35,433 bases of DNA from an uncultured Collinsella sp. (GTDB lineage: Bacteria; Actinomycetota; Coriobacteriia; Coriobacteriales; Coriobacteriaceae): contig USAX01000005.1 of NCBI GenBank assembly GCA_900552705.1, positions 1-35,433 of the forward strand, in the 5' to 3' direction. The translations under genes were made by a program, and so were the position numbers. Of the stretch, positions 7,342 through 15,814 are shown piece by piece. Positions within the stretch are counted from its first letter, which is position 1, and every line of letters begins with the position of its first letter. Below the pieces are notes generated by a model that was not told the origin of the DNA, made no database searches, and saw only the letters and a list, made by a program, of their open reading frames with translations.

Positions 7342-9369
7342 ATGGAACAAAAGGCCAAGGAGGCAGCCTCGCACGCTGCGATTCCTGTGAGCATCTCGGC
7401 GATGCTCGTCACGCTGGGCGTGGTGTACGGCGACATCGGCACCAGCCCCATGTATGTAACTAAGGCGCTCGTTGCCGGCAACGGCGGCATCGGAAGCGTG
7501 ACGGAGGAGTTCGTGCTCGGCGCGCTCTCTCTTGTCGTGTGGACGGTCACGCTGCTGACGACCGTCAAGTACGTGCTGATCTCGCTGCGCGCCGACAACC
7601 ACGGCGAGGGCGGCATCTTTGCCCTGTACAGCCTGGTCAAGCGTTGCGGCAAGTGGCTTATCATCCCCGCCATGCTGGGTGGCGCCGCGCTGCTCGCCGA
7701 CGGCATCCTGACGCCGGCTGTTACCGTTACCACGGCCATCGAGGGCCTGCGCACCATTCCGGCGGTCCACGCCGTGCTCGGGGATGACCAGGGCCGCGTT
7801 GTCGCCATCACGCTCGCCATCATCATTGCGCTCTTCTTGGTGCAGCGCATCGGCACGGCCAAGATCGGTCACGCCTTTGGCCCCATCATGACGCTGTGGT
7901 TCCTGTTCCTGGGCGGCACGGGTCTGTTCTTTGTCTTCCAGCACCCCGCCGTGCTGCTGTGCCTCAACCCGGTGCGCGGCATCGCCTTTTTGCTGAGCCC
8001 CAACAACCACGCGGGCATCATGATTCTGGGCAGCTGCTTCCTCGCCACCACCGGTGCCGAGGCGCTCTACTCCGACATGGGCCATGTGGGTCGCGGCAAC
8101 ATTTACGCCACCTGGCCGTTCGTTAAGTGCTGCTTGCTGCTGTCCTATATGGGCCAGGGCGCTTGGCTTATGAACAACGCTGCCAACCCCGAGCTCATGG
8201 GCATTGCCGACCTTAACCCGTTCTACCAGATGCTCGCCCCGGGCCTGCGTCCGTTTGCCGTCGGCCTTTCAACCATCGCGGCCATCATTGCCTCGCAGGC
8301 GCTCATTACCGGCGCGTTCTCGCTGGTGTCCGAGGCCAGTCGCCTGGACCTCATGCCGCACATGCAGGTCTTCTATCCGGCCGAGACCAAAGGCCAGCTC
8401 TACATTCCCATGGTCAACAACGTCATGCTTGTCGGCTGCGTCATCGTGGTGCTGCTGTTCCAGAACTCGGCTCATATGGAAGCCGCCTACGGCCTTGCCA
8501 TTACGCTGACTATGATGTGCACCACGCTGCTGCTCTTCTTCTACCTGCACGAGGAGCGCAAGCTCAAGGTTGCTCCGTGGATCTTCGCGGCCTTCTTCCT
8601 TTTGCTCGAAGGCTTCTTCTTCGTGAGCTCACTCACCAAGTTCTTCCACGGCGGCTACTTCACCATCCTCATGGCTGCACTCATCATGGGCATTATGGTG
8701 TGCTGGTACAACGGCACGGCGGTCGAACAGCGCCAGTTTACGCTGCTGCCGCTGCGCAGCTATCTGCCGCAGCTCAAGCGCCTGCGCGACGACGACCGTT
8801 ACGAGCGCATGAGCGACAACATCGTGTACCTGACCAAGGACACCCATACCGACTACATCGACCGTGATATCGTCTACTCGATCTTGGACAAGCATCCCAA
8901 GCGCGCTCGCGCCTGGTGGTTCGTGAACGTCGAGACCATGGACGAGCCGCATACCTTTGCCTATTCGGTCGAGACGTTCGGCACCGACTACGTGTTCCGC
9001 GTGCATCTGTACCTGGGCTACAAGATTAACCAACGCGTCAATGCCTACCTGCGCCAAGTTGTTCAGGACCTGGCTGCCAGCGGCGAGCTGCCGTCGCAGA
9101 CGCACGACTACTCGGTCTATAAGGATCCGGGCAACATTGGCACGTTCAAGTTCGTCATGATCCGCAAGCTGCTGGCGCCCGAAAGCGACGTGGAGCCGAG
9201 CGAGCGCACGGCCATCACGCTCAAGTACATCATCCGCCGCGCCGCCGGCACGCCCGCGCGCTGGTACGGCCTGGAGAACTCCAACGTGAGCTTTGAGTAC
9301 GTGCCGCTGTTCACCAAGTTTAAGGCCGTGAGCAAGATGCAGCGCCTTGCCCCCAACGAGCGCCCGTAG
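7342..9369 (+). CDS. kup: Kup-type potassium uptake transporter
   Basis: This 675-residue polytopic membrane protein belongs to the KUP/HAK/KT family, which imports K+ with H+. The signature GVVYGDIGTSPMY is at residues about 27-39 and ADGILTPAVTVTTAIEG at about 120-136. Roughly twelve hydrophobic segments run to about residue 460, followed by a hydrophilic cytoplasmic tail of about 210 residues, longer than many Kup tails (E. coli Kup is 622). ATG 7342 is preferred over the in-frame 7324 ATG because GGGAGGA lies nine bases upstream. It is followed after 60 bp by a small membrane peptide and then by KdpD/KdpE-like genes, which suggests potassium- or turgor-linked control. No c-di-AMP riboswitch fold is apparent in the short leader. 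Confidence 0.95.
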   Translation: MEQKAKEAASHAAIPVSISAMLVTLGVVYGDIGTSPMYVTKALVAGNGGIGSVTEEFVLGALSLVVWTVTLLTTVKYVLISLRADNHGEGGIFALYSLVKRCGKWLIIPAMLGGAALLADGILTPAVTVTTAIEGLRTIPAVHAVLGDDQGRVVAITLAIIIALFLVQRIGTAKIGHAFGPIMTLWFLFLGGTGLFFVFQHPAVLLCLNPVRGIAFLLSPNNHAGIMILGSCFLATTGAEALYSDMGHVGRGNIYATWPFVKCCLLLSYMGQGAWLMNNAANPELMGIADLNPFYQMLAPGLRPFAVGLSTIAAIIASQALITGAFSLVSEASRLDLMPHMQVFYPAETKGQLYIPMVNNVMLVGCVIVVLLFQNSAHMEAAYGLAITLTMMCTTLLLFFYLHEERKLKVAPWIFAAFFLLLEGFFFVSSLTKFFHGGYFTILMAALIMGIMVCWYNGTAVEQRQFTLLPLRSYLPQLKRLRDDDRYERMSDNIVYLTKDTHTDYIDRDIVYSILDKHPKRARAWWFVNVETMDEPHTFAYSVETFGTDYVFRVHLYLGYKINQRVNAYLRQVVQDLAASGELPSQTHDYSVYKDPGNIGTFKFVMIRKLLAPESDVEPSERTAITLKYIIRRAAGTPARWYGLENSNVSFEYVPLFTKFKAVSKMQRLAPNERP

Positions 9370-9429
9370 CCGACGGAGACTACACGGAGTTGGTTATCGA
9401 TGAGCAAAACTAAAGCCGGGGAGGTAAAC

Positions 9430-9600
9430 ATGGATGCAAGGACACTTGACGTTCGTGAGGCGCGCGTCGACGCCGCCGAAGATCGGTTCTTTACGAATCG
9501 GGCCAACATGGACATGGTCGATCGCGTGATTTCGATCGTGGCATTGGTATTTGGAGCGGTGTGCGTGTGCGCCCTGCTCGCGCACGTGCTGTTTGTCTAA
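9430..9600 (+). CDS. Small single-span membrane peptide between kup and kdpD-like gene
   Basis: ATG 9430 has an excellent GGGGAGG site four bases upstream and gives 56 residues; an in-frame ATG at 9400 lacks a site. The first 35 residues are charged and hydrophilic. Residues about 36-56 form one hydrophobic helix ending at the C-terminus, so it should be a tail-anchored or single-span peptide. No family is recognised. It is longer than KdpF (about 29 residues) and does not resemble it in sequence. Its position between a K+ transporter and a truncated KdpD-like kinase suggests a small partner of either one. That is inference; the ORF itself is well supported by its start signal and by a terminator after it. 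Confidence 0.7.
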   Translation: MDARTLDVREARVDAAEDRFFTNRANMDMVDRVISIVALVFGAVCVCALLAHVLFV

Positions 9601-9647
9601 CGACCGCAGGCTGTAAAGGCTATACACTTGGAACCACCACAAGGGGA

Positions 9648-9684
9648 AACCACCACAAAGGTGCCTGTCCCCTTTGTGGTGGTT
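9648..9684 (+). terminator. Intrinsic terminator after kup and the small peptide
   Basis: A 14-bp perfect stem AACCACCACAAAGG / CCTTTGTGGTGGTT with a 9-base loop runs straight into TTTGTTTTT. A second AACCACCACAAGGGG copy just upstream (9632-9646) can pair with the same right arm, giving an alternative fold. It separates kup from the two-component genes, although it lies only 30 bp before the kinase start. Confidence 0.85.
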
Positions 9685-9713
9685 TTTGTTTTTGAGAGAG
9701 GGGCGGGGCGCTG

Positions 9714-11339
9714 ATGGACGTCCATGCGGACGGCGATATTGCCGAGAACTTTTGGTGGCGGCGCACGACGCTGACGCGTCGCAGCCCTCTGTATGACGCC
9801 TGCGTATCGGCGGGGCTGCTGGTCGCGGCGACGATTGCGGGCGCGCTGCTCGACCATCCGGGTCTCGCGCCGAGCATCATGATCGTCTATGTGTTCGCCG
9901 TGCAGCTGTGCGCGTTCTTTACCTGGAGCCGCCTGTATTGCTTGCTGAGCTCGGCTGCCGCCGTGGCGCTCTACAACTTCTTGTTTGTTGACCCGCGCTA
10001 CTCGCTGTCGTTTATCGACCGTGTTTATCCCGGCATGTTCTTCATCATGTTTGCGGTCTCGCTTGTGTCGAGTTCGATCGCGTTGGCCCTGCGCCGCGCC
10101 TTGGCGCAGGCCGCCGCCAGCGACCGCCGCACGCAGATGGTGCTCGAGACCAACCGCATGCTGCAGCGCTGTGCCGATCAGCAGCAGATTGTGCACGCCA
10201 TGGCAACGCAGCTGGCGCGTCTTTCGGGCTGCCCGGTCGTGTGGTACAGCGATGATGCCGATGATGATGACCTGCTGCCGCGCGCGACGTATACGGCCGT
10301 GGGCGATGCCGTGCCGGTGCACGAGCTGGCGTCGCAGATGCCGCAGCGGCTCTCGGCGTCCGCCTATGTGGGAACACCGCTCGATGCCACCTATGGCGCC
10401 TCGGCGTTCTTTGGCATCTACTTGACCGTACGCTCGGGCGACACCATGGTGCGCGCGGGCGACCCCGCCTCGGTTGTGGGCGTGCTGGCTATCGTTGCCG
10501 AGTCCGACGTGCTGACGCACGAGGAGCGGACGCTTGCCGATGCCATCGTGAGCGAAGGCGAGCTGGCGCTCGATCGCGCCCGCGCCATGGAGGCTCGCGA
10601 GGAAGCGGCGGTGCTCGCCAAAAACGAACAGCTGCGTGCCAACTTGCTGCGCTCCATCTCGCACGACCTGCGCACGCCGCTCACCAGTATTTCGGGTAAT
10701 GCCGACGTGTTGCTCGACCAGGGCTCGACCGGCACGGCCGTGCTCGACGACCAGACACGCCGCGGCATGCTCCTATCCATTCGCTCGGACGCGCAATGGC
10801 TCAACGCCACTGTCGAGAATCTGCTCGCCATCACCAAGCTCGAGGGTGGCGGTATGCGCCTGTCGACCACGCTCGAGCTCATGGACGATATCGTCGAGGA
10901 GGCGCTGCGCCACGTGAACCCGGCCGTGCGCGAGCACGACCTTAAGGTGGTGGCGTGCGATGAGCCGGCGCTCGTCAACGTCGACGCGCGCCTGATGGTG
11001 CAGCTGGTGGTCAATCTGGTGAACAACGCCATCGCCTATACGCCTGCGGGCTCGCATATCGTAATCTCGATTGGCGTCGACGATGGGCACGTGACGTGCT
11101 CGGTGGCCGATGACGGCCCGGGCATCGCGCCCGAGGACCGCGAGCGGATCTTTGAGTCGTTCTACACCGCCAACCATGGCCTGGCCGACAGCTGCCGCAG
11201 TGTGGGCTTGGGGCTTTCGCTCTGCCGCTCCATTGCGCTGGCACATGGCGGTAGCATAGAGGTTACCGCGGCGGACCCGCACGGCTCGGTCTTTACGATT
11301 GAGCTTCCCGCCGCCGACGTTTCGTTTGATAAGGAGTAG
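9714..11339 (+). CDS. KdpD-like sensor histidine kinase lacking the N-terminal KdpD domain
   Basis: The 541-residue protein starts directly with the KdpD-type membrane region (residues about 28-128, four hydrophobic segments, DUF4118-like with YNFLFVDPRYSL). A GAF-like region follows, then HisKA with the phospho-acceptor in RSISHDLRTPLTS (His317), and HATPase_c with N, G1 and G2 motifs (LVNNAIAYT, DDGPGIAPED, VGLGLSLC). E. coli KdpD is about 894 residues. The missing 350-390 residues are the KdpD and UspA-like domains with a Walker motif. Family members autophosphorylate and pass phosphate to KdpE in response to K+ or turgor. ATG 9714 follows GAGAGGGGCGGGG. The gene pairs with the regulator downstream: its AAGGAG ribosome site overlaps this stop codon. 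No kdpFABC is nearby; kup is. Confidence 0.88.
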   Translation: MDVHADGDIAENFWWRRTTLTRRSPLYDACVSAGLLVAATIAGALLDHPGLAPSIMIVYVFAVQLCAFFTWSRLYCLLSSAAAVALYNFLFVDPRYSLSFIDRVYPGMFFIMFAVSLVSSSIALALRRALAQAAASDRRTQMVLETNRMLQRCADQQQIVHAMATQLARLSGCPVVWYSDDADDDDLLPRATYTAVGDAVPVHELASQMPQRLSASAYVGTPLDATYGASAFFGIYLTVRSGDTMVRAGDPASVVGVLAIVAESDVLTHEERTLADAIVSEGELALDRARAMEAREEAAVLAKNEQLRANLLRSISHDLRTPLTSISGNADVLLDQGSTGTAVLDDQTRRGMLLSIRSDAQWLNATVENLLAITKLEGGGMRLSTTLELMDDIVEEALRHVNPAVREHDLKVVACDEPALVNVDARLMVQLVVNLVNNAIAYTPAGSHIVISIGVDDGHVTCSVADDGPGIAPEDRERIFESFYTANHGLADSCRSVGLGLSLCRSIALAHGGSIEVTAADPHGSVFTIELPAADVSFDKE

Positions 11340-11343
11340 CGCC

Positions 11344-12057
11344 GTGCCGAACTCTGCCGCAAAACCGCTCATCTTGGTCGTTGAGGACGATCCCGCCGTC
11401 CGCAACCTTATCGTTGCCGCGCTCGAGGCGCACGGCTTGCGCCATATGGCGGTGGAGACCGCCCATGCCGCCATCGCCGCCGCCTCGTCGCAGGCGCCGA
11501 GCATTGTGCTGCTCGATCTGGGCCTGCCCGATATGGACGGCGTCAAGGTGGTGGAGTCGGTGCGCGCGTGGTCGGGCATGCCGGTCATCGTGGTCTCGGC
11601 GCGCAGTGAGGACGCGGACAAGATCCGCGCGCTCGACGCCGGTGCCGACGACTACCTGACCAAGCCGTTTTCGGTCGAGGAGCTGCTCGCGCGCATTCGC
11701 ACGACGCTCAGGCGCCTTTCGTATGCGCAAACGGGCGGCGTTGCCTCCGAGGGCTCGTTCGATACCGGTGAGCTGCATATCGATTTTGATGCCGGCATCG
11801 CCACGATGGATGGCGAGGAGCTGCATCTGACGCCGATCGAGTACAAGCTTTTGTGCCTGCTAGCGCATAACGCCGACAAGGTGCTGACGCACCAGTTTAT
11901 CCTGCACGAGATTTGGGGCACGGCAACCAAGAGCGACCTGGCGAGCCTGCGTGTCTTTATGGGCACGTTGCGCAAGAAGATCGAGTTCGACCCCGCGCAC
12001 CCGCGCTATATCCAGACGCACGTGGGTATCGGCTACCGGCTGGTCACCCAGGGATAG
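11344..12057 (+). CDS. kdpE: KdpE-like response regulator (OmpR family)
   Basis: The 237-residue protein has a receiver domain with acidic pocket ED at 14-15, phospho-acceptor Asp58 in IVLLDLGLPDMDG, and Lys in DYLTKPF (about 108). It is followed by a winged-helix DNA-binding domain (HLTPIEYKLLCLLA, then GIGYRLV at the end). This is the OmpR/KdpE layout. GTG at 11344 is chosen as the start because AAGGAG lies seven bases before it and the receiver fold begins right after; a longer reading would overlap the kinase by 40 bases. With the kinase it forms a two-component system. Likely targets are the kup promoter and its own operon, inferred from gene order only. An imperfect double-stem palindrome lies between it and the convergent rlmKL gene. 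Confidence 0.92.
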   Translation: MPNSAAKPLILVVEDDPAVRNLIVAALEAHGLRHMAVETAHAAIAAASSQAPSIVLLDLGLPDMDGVKVVESVRAWSGMPVIVVSARSEDADKIRALDAGADDYLTKPFSVEELLARIRTTLRRLSYAQTGGVASEGSFDTGELHIDFDAGIATMDGEELHLTPIEYKLLCLLAHNADKVLTHQFILHEIWGTATKSDLASLRVFMGTLRKKIEFDPAHPRYIQTHVGIGYRLVTQG

Positions 12058-12084
12058 ACGGCGTCCGCCATCCCAATATGAGTT

Positions 12085-12143
12085 GCGGTGAAATACGGTC
12101 TAAATTTGCCTAATTCCAGGCAAAACAGTCCGTATTCCACCGT
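12085..12143. terminator. Nested palindrome between convergent kdpE and rlmKL
   Basis: Outer arms 12085-12098 and 12130-12143 pair over 14 bp with two mismatches. An inner stem TTTGCCT / AGGCAAA (12105-12111, 12118-12124) completes a cruciform. It lies 27 bp after the kdpE-like stop and 7 bp after the rlmKL stop, so it can end both transcripts. Neither side has a strong T-tract. Confidence 0.6.
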
Positions 12144-12150
12144 AACTTTG

Positions 12151-14718
12151 TTATTTGCCCTTGGGATTGCTGGCGTAGAACTTCTTCTTTTTGGGCTTGC
12201 CGGCGGGGGAGGGCTTGCCGGCAAAGTTGGACTTGCCGTTGCCGGCCTGCGCGTGCGCGGGTGTTGCTGCGCGAGGCTTGCGGACCTCGGGGCTGCGCAG
12301 CTCCTCGGTTCGCTCGGCAATCTCCTCGGCGCTAAAGCCGACCTCGGCCATGGCGTCCTCGATGGGCAGGCGGCGCACGATATAGCAATGGTGCACCTTC
12401 TGGTTGCGCGCGAAGTCCTCGGGGATGGTCTGTGCCGTAATGTCCTCTAGCACGACGCCCGCGCGGGCGAGCTTGCGTGTCTCGGGGCGGAAGCCGCGCA
12501 GGTTGCAGCTAAAGATGGCATGTCCGCCCTGTGCGAGCAGGCGAGATACGCCGGCCAAAAGCTCAACATGGTCGCGCTGGACATCCCAGGTACGGCGGCC
12601 CATCTTGGACGAGTTCGAGAACGTGGGCGGGTCGACAAAGATCAGGTCCCAGCGGTTGCGCGTCTGGCGCTGGTCGCGAATCCAGGCAAGCACGTCGTCG
12701 CGCACAAAATGATGCTGCGGACCAACAAAGCCGTTCTGGCGCATATTGCGTTCGGCCCAGTCCAGGTAGGTGTTGGAAAGGTCGACTGTCACGGTTTCCT
12801 CGACGCCGCCGTCGGCCGCATAGCAGGTGGCGGTGCCGGTGTAGGCGAACAGGTTGAGGAAGCGGCGTGCCTGTTTGGCGTGCTCGCGCACCAGGTTGCG
12901 GGTGACGCGGTGGTCCAAGAAGATGCCGACGTCCAGGTAGTCGTCAAAGTTGACGGCAAAGGTGAGGCCGCCCTCTTCGATGAGCGGCAGGCGACGGCGC
13001 GCGATGTTGGCGCGTTCGCCCGATCCGCCCTTGCCGGCGCCCTGCTTGCCGTACTGCGAGCCGCCGCGCGAACGCATGCGGGCCTTGGCGTGCACATGCT
13101 CGGCGGGAACATCTAGGATGCGCGGCGCGATGGCCAAGATGTCGAGCATGCGGGCCTGGGCTAGCGCGGGGTCGATGGTCTTGGGCGCGGCGTACTCGGC
13201 GATGACGAGCCAGCGGCCCGGCGTCTGCGGGCAGCCCTCGTACAGGTCGATGGCGGCGGAGTAGTCGGGCAGGTCGGCATCGTAGACGCGGTAGCAGCTC
13301 ACGCCCTCGCGCTTTGCCCACTTGCGACGCAGGCGGGCGTTCTTGCGCAGGCGGTTGGCGAACTGCTCGGACTCGGGGATGAGCACGGGCAGCGGCTTGC
13401 CGTCGCCCAAGTCGAGCGTGGCGGCAGGTTCGGGCATGGAGGAAGCGGCGGCTTCGTCGTTGGCTTCGTTGGCATCCGCAACCTCGGCCTCGGCATCTGC
13501 GCTGGCCGCAGCTTCGAATGCCGCGGCGACGTGGTCGAGCGAGGGCCAAACCTCAATAGCCGCCTCCTCGTTATTGGGCATGACGGCGATGGAGCGCGCG
13601 GGCTCGGCATGGAGCGCGCGGGCCAGCAATCCGTCGCGGGTGAGCGCGGCGACCGGCGCCGCGGCAAGCTCGGGCGCGCGGCGCAGCTCGCCGATGAGCG
13701 TCATGGTGTCATGCATGAGCGAAAGCGGCGTCTCGGTCGTATCCGCGACCACGGCGGCACCGGCGACGGCGCCCGCGTGGTCCAGTACGGTGGCGGACTT
13801 GGCGGCGCAAAAATCGACAAATCGCTTGTAGCCAGCGCACTTGACCATGCGCTCGGCAGTCTTGCGGGCGGCGGGGTCGATGTCTACGGCCACGATGCGT
13901 GCCTGGCGCTCGCGTGCCGCCGTCTCGCGCTCGCGCGCCTCGGCGCGCAGCTGCTCCCACAGGGCAACATCGTGCAGCTGCCAGCCCTCAAAGCCCCAGC
14001 GCTCGCGGGCGGCGCCCGGGGCGCGGTCGGTTAGGATATTCACTGCCTCCAGCAGCAGACCGCCGCCGGCGCACGAGGCGTCGATCAGCGTGGGCAGGGC
14101 CTCGTTTTCGTAGTCGTCGGCCGTCACCTCGCGCTCGCACAGCGCGGTCCAGCCGACCTGCGCCAGCACCAGGGCAGCGTAGTCGGGGCGCAACACGTGC
14201 GCGCCCTCGCCGGAGCGGGTCGCTGCGGGCGGCAGGCGCTTGAACAGCGGATCGCCCGAAAGGTCCAGGCTTATGCTCGCGCGGCGCTGGCGCAGCGAAA
14301 GCAGCAGGTGGACATCGGGATCGGCGGCATCGACGTCAGCACGACGGCCCGTGGTCTCGGCCAGGCGGTCGCACAGTGCGTCCTTGGCGCGCAGGGCCGA
14401 GAAGCGCGTGTTGCGCAGCTGCTCGGTCACGCCGCGTGCGGTGATGGCAATCGTGGCGCCGGGGCGGACGATGTTTTCCCAGGCGATGTCGTAAACGCCG
14501 TCGTATAGCTCGTCGGCACCCTGCGCCTCAAAACGCCCGAGCACCACAAACACACGGCTTGCCAGGCGCGACCACAGGCACGCGCGAAGGCCTTGCTCAA
14601 GCTCGCCCTCAAACGTGGCGCGGCCCTTAAGGCGGCGGACATGCGAAAGCCCGAGCCGTTTAAGCTCGTCGGCGAGTGCGGACTCAAAGCCCTCGGGGCA
14701 GCTTGCGTAAAATTCCAT
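12151..14718 (-). CDS. rlmKL: RlmKL-like 23S rRNA methyltransferase with a degenerate RlmL half
   Basis: The 855 residues match the E. coli RlmKL layout: THUMP region (about 45-155), RlmL methyltransferase (about 165-390) and RlmK methyltransferase (about 450-790). The bifunctional enzyme makes m2G2445 and m7G2069 in 23S rRNA. The RlmK half is intact: SAM motif FLNLFAYTGTATCYA (about 620-634) and catalytic IFVDPPTFSNS (about 693-703). The RlmL half is not. The usual DPMCGSGTLLIEA is DASCAGGGLLLEA (213-225), and the NPPYGER motif is replaced by VADTTETPLS (324-333). An Ala/Glu-rich linker (about 400-435) and a basic Lys/Pro tail (about 810-855) are added. The start at 14718 has GAGAGGT five bases upstream; the frame runs on upstream only as antisense of the HAD gene. 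It is divergent from that gene by 75 bp. Confidence 0.9.
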   Translation of the reverse strand: MEFYASCPEGFESALADELKRLGLSHVRRLKGRATFEGELEQGLRACLWSRLASRVFVVLGRFEAQGADELYDGVYDIAWENIVRPGATIAITARGVTEQLRNTRFSALRAKDALCDRLAETTGRRADVDAADPDVHLLLSLRQRRASISLDLSGDPLFKRLPPAATRSGEGAHVLRPDYAALVLAQVGWTALCEREVTADDYENEALPTLIDASCAGGGLLLEAVNILTDRAPGAARERWGFEGWQLHDVALWEQLRAEARERETAARERQARIVAVDIDPAARKTAERMVKCAGYKRFVDFCAAKSATVLDHAGAVAGAAVVADTTETPLSLMHDTMTLIGELRRAPELAAAPVAALTRDGLLARALHAEPARSIAVMPNNEEAAIEVWPSLDHVAAAFEAAASADAEAEVADANEANDEAAASSMPEPAATLDLGDGKPLPVLIPESEQFANRLRKNARLRRKWAKREGVSCYRVYDADLPDYSAAIDLYEGCPQTPGRWLVIAEYAAPKTIDPALAQARMLDILAIAPRILDVPAEHVHAKARMRSRGGSQYGKQGAGKGGSGERANIARRRLPLIEEGGLTFAVNFDDYLDVGIFLDHRVTRNLVREHAKQARRFLNLFAYTGTATCYAADGGVEETVTVDLSNTYLDWAERNMRQNGFVGPQHHFVRDDVLAWIRDQRQTRNRWDLIFVDPPTFSNSSKMGRRTWDVQRDHVELLAGVSRLLAQGGHAIFSCNLRGFRPETRKLARAGVVLEDITAQTIPEDFARNQKVHHCYIVRRLPIEDAMAEVGFSAEEIAERTEELRSPEVRKPRAATPAHAQAGNGKSNFAGKPSPAGKPKKKKFYASNPKGK

Positions 14719-14793
14719 GGGTGACCTCTCTGGTTGCGTCGCTCCATTATATGATGGATGCTTCGTTTGCCATCGCCCTCGAAAGGAACCCAT

Positions 14794-15621
14794 ATGATTG
14801 ATGCGTGCCCCGATTCCGCCGTACTGTTTTTTGACGTGGACGGCACGCTGACGTCGTTCGATCCCGACGATATGACCGATAAGGACTTCTCGGCGGTGCG
14901 TCCCTCGCAGGCGGTCGTCGAGGCGTTTCATCGTCTGCGCGACGCGGGACACAAGGCGTTTATCTGCACGGGTCGCCCCCTGTGGCTCATCGCCGATAGC
15001 CTGCGTGCGCTCGACCCCGCGGGCGTCGTTGCCATGGCGGGCGCCACGCTCGAGGTCGAGGGCCGCGTGGTGCATGAGGACTGCTTTGACGAGGACGTTA
15101 TCGCGGAGCTTGCACGCCGTATGGCCGCGGCAGGGATTGAGGCCTTTTTCGAGGCCAACGAGGCAACCTTTGCGCTGGAGCCTGCGGGCGCTGAACAATC
15201 GTCTTTGATCGGCACCGCTGTGGTGCATGGCGCCGAGGAAATGCGCATCGATGGCCGCTTGCGCTTGGGCAAGGTGTGCATTAACGCGTGCGACCTGGCT
15301 CGCGTAGCCAACGATGATGGCTTTATCGATCGCGAGTTTGAGCTGTGCAACACCGGTGGTTCGAACCGCGAGCTGAGTCCCAAGGGTATTGACAAGGGCG
15401 TGGGCGTGGCGCGGGCGCTGGAGTATCTGGGTCGCGTGGGCAACGAGCGCACCTTTGGCTTTGGCGATTCGGGCAACGATCTGGGCATGCTCGCCGCCGT
15501 CGAGACGGCTGTGGCCATGGGCAATGCCATGCCCGAGGTCAAGGCGGTCGCCGACTACGTGACCGACGACGTCGCACACGACGGCACCGTCACCGCGATG
15601 CAACATTTCGGCCTCATCTAA
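14794..15621 (+). CDS. Cof-type HAD-IIB family phosphatase
   Basis: The 275-residue protein has HAD motif I FFDVDGTLTSF (nucleophile Asp14, acid/base Asp16), motif II CTGRP (about 50-54), the HAD-IIB cap in the middle, the motif III Lys in SPKGIDKGVGV, and motif IV FGFGDSGNDLGML. This is the Cof/YidA type, which removes phosphate from small sugar phosphates or flavin and thiamin intermediates; the substrate cannot be read. AAAGGA lies six bases before the ATG. The gene is single, divergent from rlmKL, with no clear terminator in 15622-15814. That 193-bp gap has an A-rich stretch near 15730 and a probable promoter region for the aldolase gene, but nothing definite. Confidence 0.9.
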   Translation: MIDACPDSAVLFFDVDGTLTSFDPDDMTDKDFSAVRPSQAVVEAFHRLRDAGHKAFICTGRPLWLIADSLRALDPAGVVAMAGATLEVEGRVVHEDCFDEDVIAELARRMAAAGIEAFFEANEATFALEPAGAEQSSLIGTAVVHGAEEMRIDGRLRLGKVCINACDLARVANDDGFIDREFELCNTGGSNRELSPKGIDKGVGVARALEYLGRVGNERTFGFGDSGNDLGMLAAVETAVAMGNAMPEVKAVADYVTDDVAHDGTVTAMQHFGLI

Positions 15622-15814
15622 TGAATCTCGCCTTCTGACGTTTGCTCAAACTGCGACTCTTTGCTTTTGCATGCTCAATCGATTTATCAATCCAAACACT
15701 GAGGTGTTTATACCGTTCGCCGAGAAGATAAAAAACCGCAGCTCACGCCTTGATAAACGTAGGTAAAGTGTTTAGCAGTTTACCGGCCTTGTGCAAGCGA
15801 AAGGAATCAGGCAG

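Noticed and set aside
14719..15606. N-terminal extension of RlmKL by about 296 residues
   Set aside because: This part is antisense to the HAD phosphatase; the ATG at 14718 has a ribosome site and matches the known RlmKL start.
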